A stretch of DNA of 64,000 nucleotides, taken from assembly GCF_003634455.1 (NCBI RefSeq), contig NZ_RBLC01000001.1:124001-188000 (forward strand), in the 5' to 3' direction. Numbering within the stretch: position 1 is the stretch's first letter; every line of letters starts with the position of its first letter. A model generated the notes under the pieces. That model saw only the letters and a list, made by a program, of their open reading frames with translations. It made no database searches and had not been told where the DNA came from. The position numbers were made by a program, and so were the translations under genes. Shown piece after piece: positions 35,906 through 44,393 of the stretch. Origin of the DNA: Flavobacterium endophyticum (GTDB lineage: Bacteria; Bacteroidota; Bacteroidia; Flavobacteriales; Flavobacteriaceae).

Positions 35906-36232
35906 ATGGAAAAACAAAAATTACCTAATGCTCAAGCCGTTCTTATTCTTGGAATCTTATCTATCCTTACTTGCTGTTGTTATGGCGTAATCGGTCTGAT
36001 TCTAGGTATCATAGCAATCGTGCTGGCAAAAAAAGACACAAAGCTTTATCTGGAAAACCCAGAGTTGTATTCTAACTATTCGAATATCAATACAGGAAAA
36101 ATTCTTGCGTATATCGGAATCGCATTGAGTGCAATTTATCTGATTGTAAACATTTATTTCTATGTGGCTATCGGACCAGAAGGAATACAAGAAATGCAAC
36201 AAGAATGGATTCGCCAGATCCAACAGAAATAA
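35906..36232 (+). CDS. CCC-motif membrane protein
   Basis: A 108-residue protein with two hydrophobic regions. The first (about 12-40) contains the Cys-Cys-Cys triplet of ILTCCCYGVIGLILGIIAI. The second (about 64-88) reads ILAYIGIALSAIYLIVNIYFYVAI. The segment LAKKDTKLYLENPELYSNYSNINTGKI between them is typical of the DUF4190-like CCC-motif family of Bacteroidota. The function is unknown. It follows the DUF2752 gene by 22 bases, an association I recall from other Flavobacteriaceae. The final stretch, GIQEMQQEWIRQIQQK, is a soluble helix. Confidence 0.85.
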   Translation: MEKQKLPNAQAVLILGILSILTCCCYGVIGLILGIIAIVLAKKDTKLYLENPELYSNYSNINTGKILAYIGIALSAIYLIVNIYFYVAIGPEGIQEMQQEWIRQIQQK

Positions 36233-36253
36233 TTATCACGAAGAACCTATAAC

Positions 36254-36282
36254 AAAAAAGCCGCTTTACAGCGGCTTTTTTA
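36254..36282. terminator. Bidirectional terminator between the CCC-motif gene and rocD
   Basis: AAAAAGCCGCT pairs with AGCGGCTTTTT around a TTAC loop and serves the two convergent genes. Confidence 0.9.
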
Positions 36283-36286
36283 ATTT

Positions 36287-37531
36287 CTATTTCTCAAATT
36301 CTCTGAGCGTCTTGATGATAATCGAAACGCAATCCAAGAGCTGTTCTTCGTTCATGACCAAAGGCGGCGCAAAACGAATAATATTGCCATGCGTAGGCTT
36401 CGCCAAAAGGCCATTATCACGCAATGACATACAGATATTCCAAGCCGTGTCGCTTTCTTCTGTATCATTAATTACAACGGCATTCAGCAATCCTTTTCCT
36501 CTAACCAACGTCGCAATAGTGCTAGTCTTGATATATTCGCCTAGCTTTTCACGGAAAATATTCCCAAGACGAGTCGCATTCTCAGCCAATTTTTCTTCTT
36601 TCACAACTTCTAATGCCGCAATAGCAACTGCAGCCGCTATAGGATTTCCTCCAAAAGTAGAACCGTGCTGTCCTGGCTTGATTACATTCATGATGTCATC
36701 ATTGGCCAACACTGCCGAAACTGGATAGGCGCCTCCTGACAATGCTTTTCCTAATATCAAGATATCTGGTTGTACATTTTCATGGTGAACAGCCAATAAT
36801 TTTCCTGTTCTGGCAATTCCTGTCTGCACTTCGTCTGCAATAAACAGTACGTTATGTTTCTCACAAAGCGCTTTTGCTTTCGCTAGGTAACCTTCTGATG
36901 GTACATAAACACCCGCTTCTCCTTGAATCGGCTCTACTAAAAAGCCTGCAACATTTTTCTGGGTTTCCAGCACATTTTCTAAAGCTTCTAAATCATCGTA
37001 GGCAATACTGATAAAGCCAGCAGTGTAAGGGCCAAAGTTTTTGCGCGCATTTTCATCATTTGAAAAAGAGATAATCGTCGTAGTTCTTCCATGGAAATTC
37101 CCATCACATACGATAATCTGCGCTTCGTTTTCTGGGATTCCATTTTTTTCGTAAGCCCATTTCCTGCAAAGCTTGATAGCCGTCTCGACCGCTTCTGCCC
37201 CCGTATTCATCGGCAATACTTTATCAAATCCGAAATATTGAGTTACAAATTCTTCATATTTCCCTAGCTTGTCATTGTAAAAAGCCCTTGAAGTCAGCGT
37301 CAAGGTTTGTGCCTGATTTACTAAAGCTCCTATAATTTTTGGATGGCAGTGTCCTTGGTTTACCGCAGAATAAGCCGAAAGGAAATCATAGTATCTTTTT
37401 CCTTCCGTATCCCAAACGTATACGCCTTCTCCCTTGCTTAAAACTACAGGAAGCGGATGGTAATTGTGTGCGCCGAATTTATCTTCTAAAGAAATGGCTT
37501 CAGAAGCATTGTTTTTTTCTAAAACTGACAT
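36287..37531 (-). CDS. rocD: Ornithine--oxo-acid aminotransferase
   Basis: A 414-residue class III PLP aminotransferase. It converts ornithine and 2-oxoglutarate to glutamate semialdehyde and glutamate, linking arginine catabolism to proline and glutamate. The family features run in order: [20 protein letters not shown] at the N-terminus, the [13 protein letters not shown] segment, FHGRTTT, the Asp of ADEVQTG and the PLP lysine in [14 protein letters not shown]. The length and these motifs distinguish it from acetylornithine aminotransferase and glutamate-1-semialdehyde aminomutase. The leader of about 60 bases comes from a well-formed promoter at 37600-37629. Confidence 0.95.
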   Translation of the reverse strand: MSVLEKNNASEAISLEDKFGAHNYHPLPVVLSKGEGVYVWDTEGKRYYDFLSAYSAVNQGHCHPKIIGALVNQAQTLTLTSRAFYNDKLGKYEEFVTQYFGFDKVLPMNTGAEAVETAIKLCRKWAYEKNGIPENEAQIIVCDGNFHGRTTTIISFSNDENARKNFGPYTAGFISIAYDDLEALENVLETQKNVAGFLVEPIQGEAGVYVPSEGYLAKAKALCEKHNVLFIADEVQTGIARTGKLLAVHHENVQPDILILGKALSGGAYPVSAVLANDDIMNVIKPGQHGSTFGGNPIAAAVAIAALEVVKEEKLAENATRLGNIFREKLGEYIKTSTIATLVRGKGLLNAVVINDTEESDTAWNICMSLRDNGLLAKPTHGNIIRFAPPLVMNEEQLLDCVSIIIKTLREFEK

Positions 37532-37599
37532 TGTGAAAGTATTTTAATTCTTCAAAAATCAATTCCTTCTTGTGGAGAGAAATCATCCATATCGCATTG

Positions 37600-37643
37600 C
37601 AAAATTAGTGAATCTAAATTGATTTTCAATCGTTGTAGTAAAC
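37600..37643 (-). promoter_or_regulatory. rocD promoter with upstream 13-base element
   Basis: On the minus strand TTG (37629-37627) and TAATTTTG (37607-37600) are 19 bases apart, a near-ideal Bacteroidota promoter. Directly upstream, GTTTACTACAACG (37643-37631) is identical to a sequence that precedes the proposed susC -33 box. Confidence 0.7.
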
Positions 37644-37656
37644 GAATACAAACGGA

Positions 37657-37700
37657 AATCCCATTTCTCCAACTGACTTTTCAGATGCAAAAATGGGATT
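37657..37700. repeat. Inverted repeat between osmC and rocD
   Basis: AATCCCATTT (37657-37666) and AAATGGGATT (37691-37700) are perfect inverted copies separated by 24 bases. It follows the osmC stop on the minus strand but has no T tract, so it is not a standard terminator. It could be a processing or protein-binding site. Confidence 0.5.
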
Positions 37701-37725
37701 CATATAATTTTAAATAGGCTATTTA

Positions 37726-38142
37726 TCAAGGAAGTACCAAAGTAGCATTTGATGTGATTTTCGTATTCAGCAATCGTGAAATCGGACAAGTTGTCTCTGC
37801 CTTTTTTACCAATTCTTGAAACTTATCTGTTGAAATATCATCAACTCTTGACAAAACCGACAGATGTGATCCGACAACGCTTCCGTCTTGGAAATCAACA
37901 TCACATTTGGTTTCGATGGATGCCACTGTAAATCCTGCTTCGTTTAGATAGGCCGTCAATTGCATTGTAAAACAGCCTGCATGCGCTGCCGCAATCAATT
38001 CTTCCGGATTGGTGCCATTTCCTTGTTCAAAACGGGTTTTGAATGAATATTGTGCATTGCTCAATACCGTGCTTTGTGTAGAAATCTTTCCGTTTCCTTC
38101 TTTTAATGAGCCTTCCCAGACTGCTGTAGCGTTTCTTTTCAT
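37726..38142 (-). CDS. OsmC/Ohr-family peroxiredoxin
   Basis: A 138-residue soluble enzyme that reduces organic hydroperoxides with two cysteines. Cys57 in AAAHAGCFTMQL is the peroxidatic residue. Cys119 in AETTCPISRLL is the resolving one. The N-terminal MKRNATAVWEGSLKEGNG and NPEELIAAAHA match OsmC rather than Ohr, although the sequence alone does not settle substrate preference. It is a single-gene unit between DUF1697 and rocD, all on the minus strand with gaps of about 80 and 190 bases. Confidence 0.92.
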   Translation of the reverse strand: MKRNATAVWEGSLKEGNGKISTQSTVLSNAQYSFKTRFEQGNGTNPEELIAAAHAGCFTMQLTAYLNEAGFTVASIETKCDVDFQDGSVVGSHLSVLSRVDDISTDKFQELVKKAETTCPISRLLNTKITSNATLVLP

Positions 38143-38225
38143 AACTGTTATAGATTTGTTTTACCTAAAATTACGAAAAGCAAAAGCGGAAAGGAATTAA
38201 ATTTCATAAACTTTAACAAAAGAAT

Positions 38226-38780
38226 CTAAGCACTGTCTCTTTCTTGAAACAGCTGCAACAGCTTTAACGTAGTATTCCAATTTCTGTCCGTTGCCTTTAC
38301 TTTGAGCTTGCTTTCGATCAGCTTGTTCGTAAGTTTTGAATTCCCAGCCGGATTGTTGTATTTCATAAAAACAACACGGTCTTTAATGACAATCTCATCG
38401 GGTTCAAAATTGGCTTTTTTGAGTAGTTCTATATTTTCTTCGGCAGGCTTAGAACCTAAAAAAGTAATATACAGCTTTTTCAAATCGATCTCTTTTTCTT
38501 TCAGGTAGGGATTATTTTTAGAAACCGATTCCAAAGTTTCTTGGTTGATAACGACAACAGAAACATCAAATCCAAAATGCTTTTCGATAAGGTCATGGAT
38601 TTGGTTTTCTACCGCTTCAGGAGAATTTTCTAAAGAATCAAACAAGATATTCCCGCTCTGAATATATGTTTTAACATTTTGATAACCATTATCTTCCATA
38701 GCTTTTCTTAAAGTTTCCATTTTAATCAGTTTTTGACCGCTGACATTGATTCCTCGAAGAAGAGCAAGATGAGATTTCAT
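38226..38780 (-). CDS. DUF1697 family protein
   Basis: A 184-residue soluble protein that matches DUF1697 throughout. It opens HLALLRGINVSGQKLIKMETLR, then has GYQNVKTYIQSGNILFDS, the family's most conserved stretch. The middle contains ...VSVVVINQETLESV..., and the C-terminus has KVKATDRNWNTTLKLLQL, another family hallmark. The biochemical function is unknown. The start is the ATG at 38780. It lies 84 bases upstream of osmC on the same strand, probably under its own promoter, and is divergent from rlmD. Confidence 0.92.
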   Translation of the reverse strand: MKSHLALLRGINVSGQKLIKMETLRKAMEDNGYQNVKTYIQSGNILFDSLENSPEAVENQIHDLIEKHFGFDVSVVVINQETLESVSKNNPYLKEKEIDLKKLYITFLGSKPAEENIELLKKANFEPDEIVIKDRVVFMKYNNPAGNSKLTNKLIESKLKVKATDRNWNTTLKLLQLFQERDSA

Positions 38781-38894
38781 AGCCTTTTGTTCTTTAAATT
38801 CCTTTCAAATTTATAAAAAAACAAGCTTGTGCAACGTCTCAAATGACAATGGAAAAATTTTCTTAATTTCAATTCAAAAAACAGAACAATCGCT

Positions 38895-38902
38895 TATTTT
38901 TG
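38895..38902 (+). promoter_or_regulatory. -7 promoter element abutting the rlmD start codon
   Basis: TATTTTTG is an exact TAnnTTTG match ending only four bases before the ATG at 38907. Transcription would begin at or within a base or two of the start codon, giving a leaderless message. No TTG is present at -33 spacing. Confidence 0.45.
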
Positions 38903-38906
38903 CCGT

Positions 38907-40319
38907 ATGGGAAGAAAGAAGACAGACAAGATCGTTTTTGAGAATATAAAGGTGCTGGATGCAGGCGCTAAAGGAGTTTCAGTTGCAAAAGCACCAGACG
39001 GAAAAGTAATTTTTATTCCGAATGTAGTGCCCGGCGATGTGGTAGACGTACAGACTTTCAAGAAAAGAAAGGCGTATTATGAAGGAAAGGCCATAGCCTT
39101 TCATGAATTTTCTGAAGACAGGATCGAACCAGTCTGCCAGCATTTTGGAGCTTGCGGAGGCTGTAAATGGCAAAACATGACGTATGAAAAGCAGCTGTTC
39201 TACAAAAACAACGAAGTCTTCAATCATTTAAAAAGAATCGGTAAGATAGAACTGCCAGAATTCGAACCGATTTTAGGTTCTGAAAAGCAGTTTTTCTACA
39301 GAAATAAGATGGAATTTTCTTTTTCGAATGCGCGTTGGCTGACCGAAAAAGAAATCGAAAGCGATGAGGATTTAGGAAATCGAAATGCCCTTGGCTTCCA
39401 CATTCCGAAAATGTGGGACAAGATTTTAGACATCACGGAATGCCATCTGCAAGAAAATCCGTCCAATGCCATCCGCAATTCGATTCGTGATTATGCAAAC
39501 GAGCACAACCTTGCTTTTTTTAATCCTAGAAACCACGAAGGCCTTTTGCGTACGTTGATGATTCGTACGGCTTCTACAGGAGAAATCATGGTATTGATTC
39601 AGTTTTTTGAAGAGAACAAAGAACAAAGAGAAGCCTTATTGGATTTCCTTTTGGAAAAATTCCCAAATATCGTGTCGCTGCAGTATGTTATCAATGGCAA
39701 GCCAAACGATACGATTTACGACCAAAACGTAATTCTCTACAAAGGGAGAGATTATATCCTGGAAGAAATGGAAGGGCTAAAATTCAGCATTAATGCCAAA
39801 TCTTTTTACCAGACCAATTCAGACCAAGCGTACGAACTGTATAAAATCACACGTGATTTTGCTGGGTTGACAGGAAACGAACTGGTGTATGATTTATATA
39901 CGGGAACGGGAACCATTGCTCAATTCGTCTCTAAAAAAGCGAAAAAAGTAATTGGTGTCGAGGCTGTTCCTGAAGCGATTGCCGATGCTAAAGAAAATGC
40001 AAAGCGTAATAATATCACCAATTGTGAGTTCTTCGTCGGCGATATGAAAGTTGTCTTTAACGAAGCTTTTATCGCCCAACATGGCAAGCCTGATGTGATT
40101 ATTACCGATCCACCAAGAGACGGGATGCATAAAGACGTGATCCAACAGATCTTAAAAATTGCTCCAGACAGAATCGTTTACGTGAGCTGCAGCTCGGCAA
40201 CCCAAGCACGCGATCTGGCTTTGATGGACGAATTCTATAAAGTTGCAAAAGTTCGCCCTGTGGATATGTTCCCGCAGACGCATCACGTTGAAAATGTTGT
40301 ACTTTTGGAAAAAAGATAA
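38907..40319 (+). CDS. rlmD: 23S rRNA (uracil-1939-C5)-methyltransferase RlmD
   Basis: A 470-residue RNA methyltransferase that makes m5U1939 of 23S rRNA. The N-terminal TRAM domain covers about 8-65. The [4Fe-4S] cysteines are Cys77, Cys83 and Cys86 in CQHFGACGGCKWQ, with Cys179 in ITECHLQ as the fourth. The SAM-binding motif is YDLYTGTGTIAQF and the catalytic nucleophile is Cys428 in YVSCSSATQARD. The family also includes RlmC and TrmA; the TRAM domain and cluster favour RlmD-type. A DUF6452 lipoprotein gene starts five bases after its stop, so they are co-transcribed. The -7 element so close to the ATG suggests a leaderless transcript. Confidence 0.95.
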   Translation: MGRKKTDKIVFENIKVLDAGAKGVSVAKAPDGKVIFIPNVVPGDVVDVQTFKKRKAYYEGKAIAFHEFSEDRIEPVCQHFGACGGCKWQNMTYEKQLFYKNNEVFNHLKRIGKIELPEFEPILGSEKQFFYRNKMEFSFSNARWLTEKEIESDEDLGNRNALGFHIPKMWDKILDITECHLQENPSNAIRNSIRDYANEHNLAFFNPRNHEGLLRTLMIRTASTGEIMVLIQFFEENKEQREALLDFLLEKFPNIVSLQYVINGKPNDTIYDQNVILYKGRDYILEEMEGLKFSINAKSFYQTNSDQAYELYKITRDFAGLTGNELVYDLYTGTGTIAQFVSKKAKKVIGVEAVPEAIADAKENAKRNNITNCEFFVGDMKVVFNEAFIAQHGKPDVIITDPPRDGMHKDVIQQILKIAPDRIVYVSCSSATQARDLALMDEFYKVAKVRPVDMFPQTHHVENVVLLEKR

Positions 40320-40324
40320 AATTG

Positions 40325-40873
40325 ATGAAGAAATTCCACACTATAATTGCGTCACTTTTTATAGCCGTTTGTTTTTTCGGATGCGAGAAGGACGATATTT
40401 GTTCGGGTACCACTCCCACTACTCCTAGATTGATTATCGAATTTTACGAAAAAGACAATCCTTCGGTCTTAAAAACGGTAACCAACCTAAAAGCTGTAGC
40501 TGTGGATGGATCGCCAAACGGAGTTGTTTTCAATGACATCCTGCTATCGACAGACCCTAACCGTTATTTGGCCAATTCCAACAAAATAGGACTGCCTCTA
40601 AAAATCAATGGCGAGACGACAGAATATACGCTTACGCTAAATTCGACCAGCGCAAATCCTGCTATCCGGAACGCAGATAAGATTACCTTCAATTATATGA
40701 CTAAAGAAATCTACGTTTCCAGAGCTTGCGGTTATAAGACTAATTTTGACCTAACGGGAAGTCCTATTCAAGAGCCAAATGCCGTTGACAGTAATAAATG
40801 GATCAACAATATTATTGTCGAAACACCTAATATAGAAACCGAAAATGAAATACACATTAAAATCTATTTTTAA
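40325..40873 (+). CDS. DUF6452 family lipoprotein
   Basis: A 182-residue lipoprotein with a lipobox at CFFGC (Cys20 in the chosen frame). It has CEKDDICSGTTPTTPRLIIEFYE near its mature N-terminus, the usual DUF6452 opening, and a beta-rich body with LPLKINGETTEYTLTL and KITFNYMTKEIYVSRACGYKTNFDL. The function is unknown. The ATG at 40325 is preferred over a TTG one codon upstream. It is placed between rlmD and DUF6048, an order I recall in other Flavobacteriaceae, and overlaps the next gene by 29 bases, which implies translational coupling. Confidence 0.88.
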   Translation: MKKFHTIIASLFIAVCFFGCEKDDICSGTTPTTPRLIIEFYEKDNPSVLKTVTNLKAVAVDGSPNGVVFNDILLSTDPNRYLANSNKIGLPLKINGETTEYTLTLNSTSANPAIRNADKITFNYMTKEIYVSRACGYKTNFDLTGSPIQEPNAVDSNKWINNIIVETPNIETENEIHIKIYF

Positions 40874-41585
40874 TCTGGCTTTAGTGCTGATTTCATTATC
40901 CGCTGCTGCTCAAGAAAAGAAACCCGATACGATTGTTCCAAAGACCGAGCGCTATGGCTTGCGTGTCGGAGCCGATCTGTATAAAATAGCAAGATCGATC
41001 TACGATAAAGATTATAAAGGTTTTGAAATTACGGGAGATTACCGCCTAACGCAAAAAATCTATATTGCTGGCGAAATCGGTAATGAAAACAAGACAACAG
41101 ACGAGCCTCAATTAAACTTTACGACAAAAGGAACGTATTTCAAGGCAGGTTTTGACTACAACATCTACAAAAACTGGCTGGACATGGAAAACATGATTAC
41201 GCTTGGCATGCGCTATGGCGTAAGCTCGTTTTCTCAAGAATTGAACAGCTACACCATCTATAACCCTAATCCTTATTTTGACGAAACGGATGTTGTTACC
41301 GTATCTCGCAAATACAATGGACTTTCGGCTCATTGGATAGAATTCGTTGCCGGCGTAAAAGCAGAAGTGTTCGACAACCTTTTCATGGGCTTTACGCTTC
41401 GCATGAACCGTTTGGTTTCAAATAAAAAGCCCAGCGATTTTGACAATTTGTACATTCCTGGTTTTAACAGGACGTATGATGGTGATTTTGGCGTAGGATT
41501 TAATTACACCATAAGCTACTTCATTCCGATCTACAAAAAGCAAAACCTTCCTAAAGTGGAGGAAGAAAAGAAAAAGGAAGAATAG
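40845..41585 (+). CDS. DUF6048 family outer membrane beta-barrel protein
   Basis: A 246-residue protein with a signal peptide (MKYTLKSIFNLALVLISLSAAAQ). A chain of amphipathic strands with aromatic ends follows, for example GLRVGADLYKIARSIYD, KGFEITGDYRLTQKIYIAGEIG and FVAGVKAEVFDNLFMGFTLRMNR, as expected of a small outer membrane barrel. It ends in a Lys/Glu tail (KVEEEKKKEE). The family is DUF6048, of unknown function. Coupling to the DUF6452 lipoprotein gene suggests the two work together in the cell envelope. The stop is directly next to the stop of the convergent small membrane protein gene. Confidence 0.85.
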   Translation: MKYTLKSIFNLALVLISLSAAAQEKKPDTIVPKTERYGLRVGADLYKIARSIYDKDYKGFEITGDYRLTQKIYIAGEIGNENKTTDEPQLNFTTKGTYFKAGFDYNIYKNWLDMENMITLGMRYGVSSFSQELNSYTIYNPNPYFDETDVVTVSRKYNGLSAHWIEFVAGVKAEVFDNLFMGFTLRMNRLVSNKKPSDFDNLYIPGFNRTYDGDFGVGFNYTISYFIPIYKKQNLPKVEEEKKKEE

Positions 41586-41819
41586 CTATTTTAGTTGCTT
41601 GATTCCTTTCATGAAAATCCACTTCATAAAAAGTTTTTCTCCGTCATTCGTTTTTATAGCTTGAAATTGAGGCGAAAGAATCGTGCCTACTACAAATGCC
41701 GTTAACGGAATCCAGAATCCTTGCAAGTTAGTATAAGCAGCTACTAAAAAGCGCACAAGAATAAACAAAGCGGCGAAGCACAATAATTGGTATAGGAATG
41801 CTTTTGTTTTTAAAGTCAT
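41586..41819 (-). CDS. Small two-helix membrane protein of unknown function
   Basis: A 77-residue protein with two hydrophobic segments, AFLYQLLCFAALFILVRFLV (about 7-26) and GFWIPLTAFVVGTILSP (about 34-50). A basic tail follows (MKWIFMKGIKQLK). I do not recognise a named family. It abuts the end of the DUF6048 gene with no spacer (41585/41586), and no hairpin lies between them, so transcripts from both sides probably overlap. Confidence 0.75.
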   Translation of the reverse strand: MTLKTKAFLYQLLCFAALFILVRFLVAAYTNLQGFWIPLTAFVVGTILSPQFQAIKTNDGEKLFMKWIFMKGIKQLK

Positions 41820-41883
41820 TATATGAATTCGTTAGATTAGAGATAGGCTCTGTTGAATAATCGATGCAAAGCTAATTATAAAA

Positions 41884-43146
41884 TTATTTTTCCGAAAGTT
41901 TATAGATAGAAGTATTTGCTTTGGAATTGCTTATCAAAACAGCATAATCAATAAAACCAGCCGTCGATTTTTTACTATAGTCGATCTGTTCTTTAGGTTT
42001 GGGCGTCAAAATAACTTCCATTAGATCAGAAGTACCGATCTGTTCATAAGGGCTTCCGTTTTGGTTGAGCCTGAAAATGGTCATGTCTGAAATCTTCTGT
42101 TTTTTCAATTCGTCAATTCCCTTAAAGTATTCTTTTTTATAATCACCGATACCAAAGCCTCCTTCGGTTGTTGATTTTTTATAATTGCCTTTTTTATCAT
42201 AAATGACATCCCAAAGTACTCTTGATTTGGTCAAATAGCCTAGAATTGAAACTATTTCTTCTTTTTTATAGATTTTATTTTCAATCAACTGCGTGAAAAA
42301 TGAAGGAGAATTATCATCTTCTCTAATTTTCATCAAATGCGCAAAGCCATATCTAAAAAATTTCAACTCATTGTCGTAATTATAGATTTTTGATAAGGCA
42401 ATGTAGTTATTATAAATAGCTTTTTCTCTGGAACTTTCTCCAAAACTTTCCTTTATCGTCGCAATCAAATGATGAAACTGGTTCTTATCAGTTATAAATT
42501 TCTCATAGGATTTTTGATCTGCTTCATAATCCGCTACAAATTCTCTGAGCATTTTCTTAGCATAGTTTTCTTTATAGGGAGAATAGTTTGCCGTATCTTT
42601 TTCGACCATCTCCTTCAAGACGTCCAATTTCTTCCAGCTTCCTATTCCGTTATTCGCTAATGACAGCAAATGCTTACAGGTATATTTGTAGCTCACAATA
42701 GGGTCAGCGCCTAAAACTTTTATTTTCTTGTCTGATGCCAGATCGTCATTTATCTTTTTAAGGTTTTTCCATTTCATGAAGGTTTCTACAGAACGTTCTT
42801 GAGGCACTCTTCCGCCATAGGTTTCAACCAGATCTTTCAACAATTTCTCGTCTCCATTTTGGAGGTATTCGTTAAAGAAATACGCAATGCTATAGTCAGT
42901 TTCAGGAAAATAGAATCGGATAGTATTATTTTTTAATACCGATTTCAAAAGCAATAGTTCTGCTTCCTCTGTTTTGGCACTTCCATGATAGGCTCCAAAT
43001 CCTATTATTTTCATCTCCGTTTGCGGAAATGCTGCCAGCTTATTTAAGTCAAACTTATTATTTGACAAATAATCCTGCTTGCTTTCTTGTGAAAAAGCCA
43101 GATGCAAACAGAACAAACATAAGAGCAACAAAATTTTGGATTTCAT
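41884..43146 (-). CDS. Secreted erythromycin-esterase-like protein
   Basis: A 420-residue protein with a signal peptide (MKSKILLLLCLFCLHLAFSQ). The segment IIGFGAYHGSAKTEEAELLLLKSVL resembles the conserved G-E-x-T-H-G-S block of the erythromycin-esterase family, with Tyr instead of Thr before the His. Further matches are RFYFPETDYSIAYFFNEYLQNGDEKLL and a shorter ADPIVSYK segment. The conserved His and Glu residues of the fold are present, but several differ from those of EreA/EreB, so the call is to the superfamily and not to macrolide hydrolysis. The family has members of unknown activity in many environmental Bacteroidota. It stands alone between the RlmL-like gene and a small membrane protein gene. 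Confidence 0.65.
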   Translation of the reverse strand: MKSKILLLLCLFCLHLAFSQESKQDYLSNNKFDLNKLAAFPQTEMKIIGFGAYHGSAKTEEAELLLLKSVLKNNTIRFYFPETDYSIAYFFNEYLQNGDEKLLKDLVETYGGRVPQERSVETFMKWKNLKKINDDLASDKKIKVLGADPIVSYKYTCKHLLSLANNGIGSWKKLDVLKEMVEKDTANYSPYKENYAKKMLREFVADYEADQKSYEKFITDKNQFHHLIATIKESFGESSREKAIYNNYIALSKIYNYDNELKFFRYGFAHLMKIREDDNSPSFFTQLIENKIYKKEEIVSILGYLTKSRVLWDVIYDKKGNYKKSTTEGGFGIGDYKKEYFKGIDELKKQKISDMTIFRLNQNGSPYEQIGTSDLMEVILTPKPKEQIDYSKKSTAGFIDYAVLISNSKANTSIYKLSEK

Positions 43147-43172
43147 AAGCGCACGCTATTACTTTTATAGAA

Positions 43173-44336
43173 TTATGAAGTAGGCGGCGCGAATTTGGCT
43201 CTTTTACTACCCTCATACATTTCATATTTTACCAATCGTGCTTCCAGGCTTCCGTTAAAAAGCTTGATTTTTCTTGACGGTTTTAGCCCCACAAACTTCA
43301 AAGCTTCGAGATTTGCCGTAATAAACCAAGCATTTGTACCCGGATAATTCTGTTTTAGGGTATCGCCAATATTTTTATAAAAACGCTCCATTTCGATATC
43401 TAAACGTTCACCATAAGGCGGATTGAAAACCATATGCAGCGGGCCTTGCGTCGTTTTTTCGGTATCGAAGAAATTCTTTTCTGCGATAGAAACATATTCG
43501 TCTAAATTGGCATTTCTTATGTTGTCTTTTGCTTTTGAAACCGCCGACGGCGCTTTATCATAGCCTTGAATCGTATAATGGAATTCCTTTATCTTTTTCA
43601 TCAGCGAATCGATAATCTGGTCGAAAAGCTCATTGTCCCAATCCTTCCATTTCTCAAAAGCAAATTCTTTTCTGTTTAGATTCGCCGGAATATTGCAGGC
43701 AATCATTGCGGCTTCCGCCAAGATGGTTCCCGAACCGCACATCGGGTCTAGAAAATGCCCTTGTCCGTCCCAGCCAGAAAGCAACAGCATTCCTGCCGCC
43801 AATACTTCATTGATAGGCGCTATATTGGTCGCTGTCCTGTAGCCTCTTTGGTGAAGCGAATTTCCAGAAGTATCTAAAGCAACCGAAATCTGGTCTTTAT
43901 CGATATGAATATTGATTCTCAAATCAGGGTAATCCTTATCAACACTAGGCCTAGCTCCTGTCTTATTTCTAAATTGGTCCACAATCGCATCCTTACTTTT
44001 CTGAGAAACGAATTGCGAATGCTTGAAGTAGTCCGAATGTACCGTCGTATCGATTACAAAAGTCTGGTTGGAGTTCATATACTGCGACCAATCGATTCCC
44101 GAAATTCCTTTGTACAAGCCTTGCTCGTTTGTAGCTCTGAAATAGTAGATCGGCTTCAAGATTTTCAAGGCAGTTCGCAGCGAAAGATTGGCTTTATACA
44201 TAAATCCTTTATCACCGACAAAACTCACCATCCTCACGCCTTGTTCTACGTCTTGCGCTCCTAAAATCTGCAATTCTTTTGCTAATATTTCTTCAAAGCC
44301 AAAAAAGGTCTTGGCTATCATTTTAAAATTTTCCAT
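43173..44336 (-). CDS. Class I SAM-dependent RNA methyltransferase with THUMP domain (RlmL-like)
   Basis: A 387-residue RNA methyltransferase of the THUMP/UPF0020 group. The THUMP domain covers about 45-155. The SAM-binding motif FLDPMCGSGTILAEAAMIA and the catalytic motif IV NPPYGERL are both present. The match is to the N-terminal half of E. coli RlmKL, which makes m2G2445 of 23S rRNA; the RlmK half is absent. The ATG at 44336 (MENFKMIAK) is chosen over an upstream ATG at 44363 because the family alignment begins there. A -7 element is present at 44390-44383 on the minus strand. Confidence 0.9.
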   Translation of the reverse strand: MENFKMIAKTFFGFEEILAKELQILGAQDVEQGVRMVSFVGDKGFMYKANLSLRTALKILKPIYYFRATNEQGLYKGISGIDWSQYMNSNQTFVIDTTVHSDYFKHSQFVSQKSKDAIVDQFRNKTGARPSVDKDYPDLRINIHIDKDQISVALDTSGNSLHQRGYRTATNIAPINEVLAAGMLLLSGWDGQGHFLDPMCGSGTILAEAAMIACNIPANLNRKEFAFEKWKDWDNELFDQIIDSLMKKIKEFHYTIQGYDKAPSAVSKAKDNIRNANLDEYVSIAEKNFFDTEKTTQGPLHMVFNPPYGERLDIEMERFYKNIGDTLKQNYPGTNAWFITANLEALKFVGLKPSRKIKLFNGSLEARLVKYEMYEGSKRAKFAPPTS

Positions 44337-44382
44337 ATGGATTTTACCCTCTAAAATGGGCACTACTTATAGTTATATTCTG

Positions 44383-44390
44383 CAAAAATA
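44383..44390 (-). promoter_or_regulatory. -7 promoter element of the RlmL-like gene
   Basis: TATTTTTG on the minus strand is an exact TAnnTTTG match, 46 bases before the ATG at 44336. It lies only three bases from the plus-strand -7 element of the divergent gene. Confidence 0.5.
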
Positions 44391-44393
44391 CAC

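Noticed and set aside
41884..43146. Macrolide resistance gene (ere)
   Set aside because: Only superfamily-level similarity is visible and a key Glu of the conserved motif is absent.
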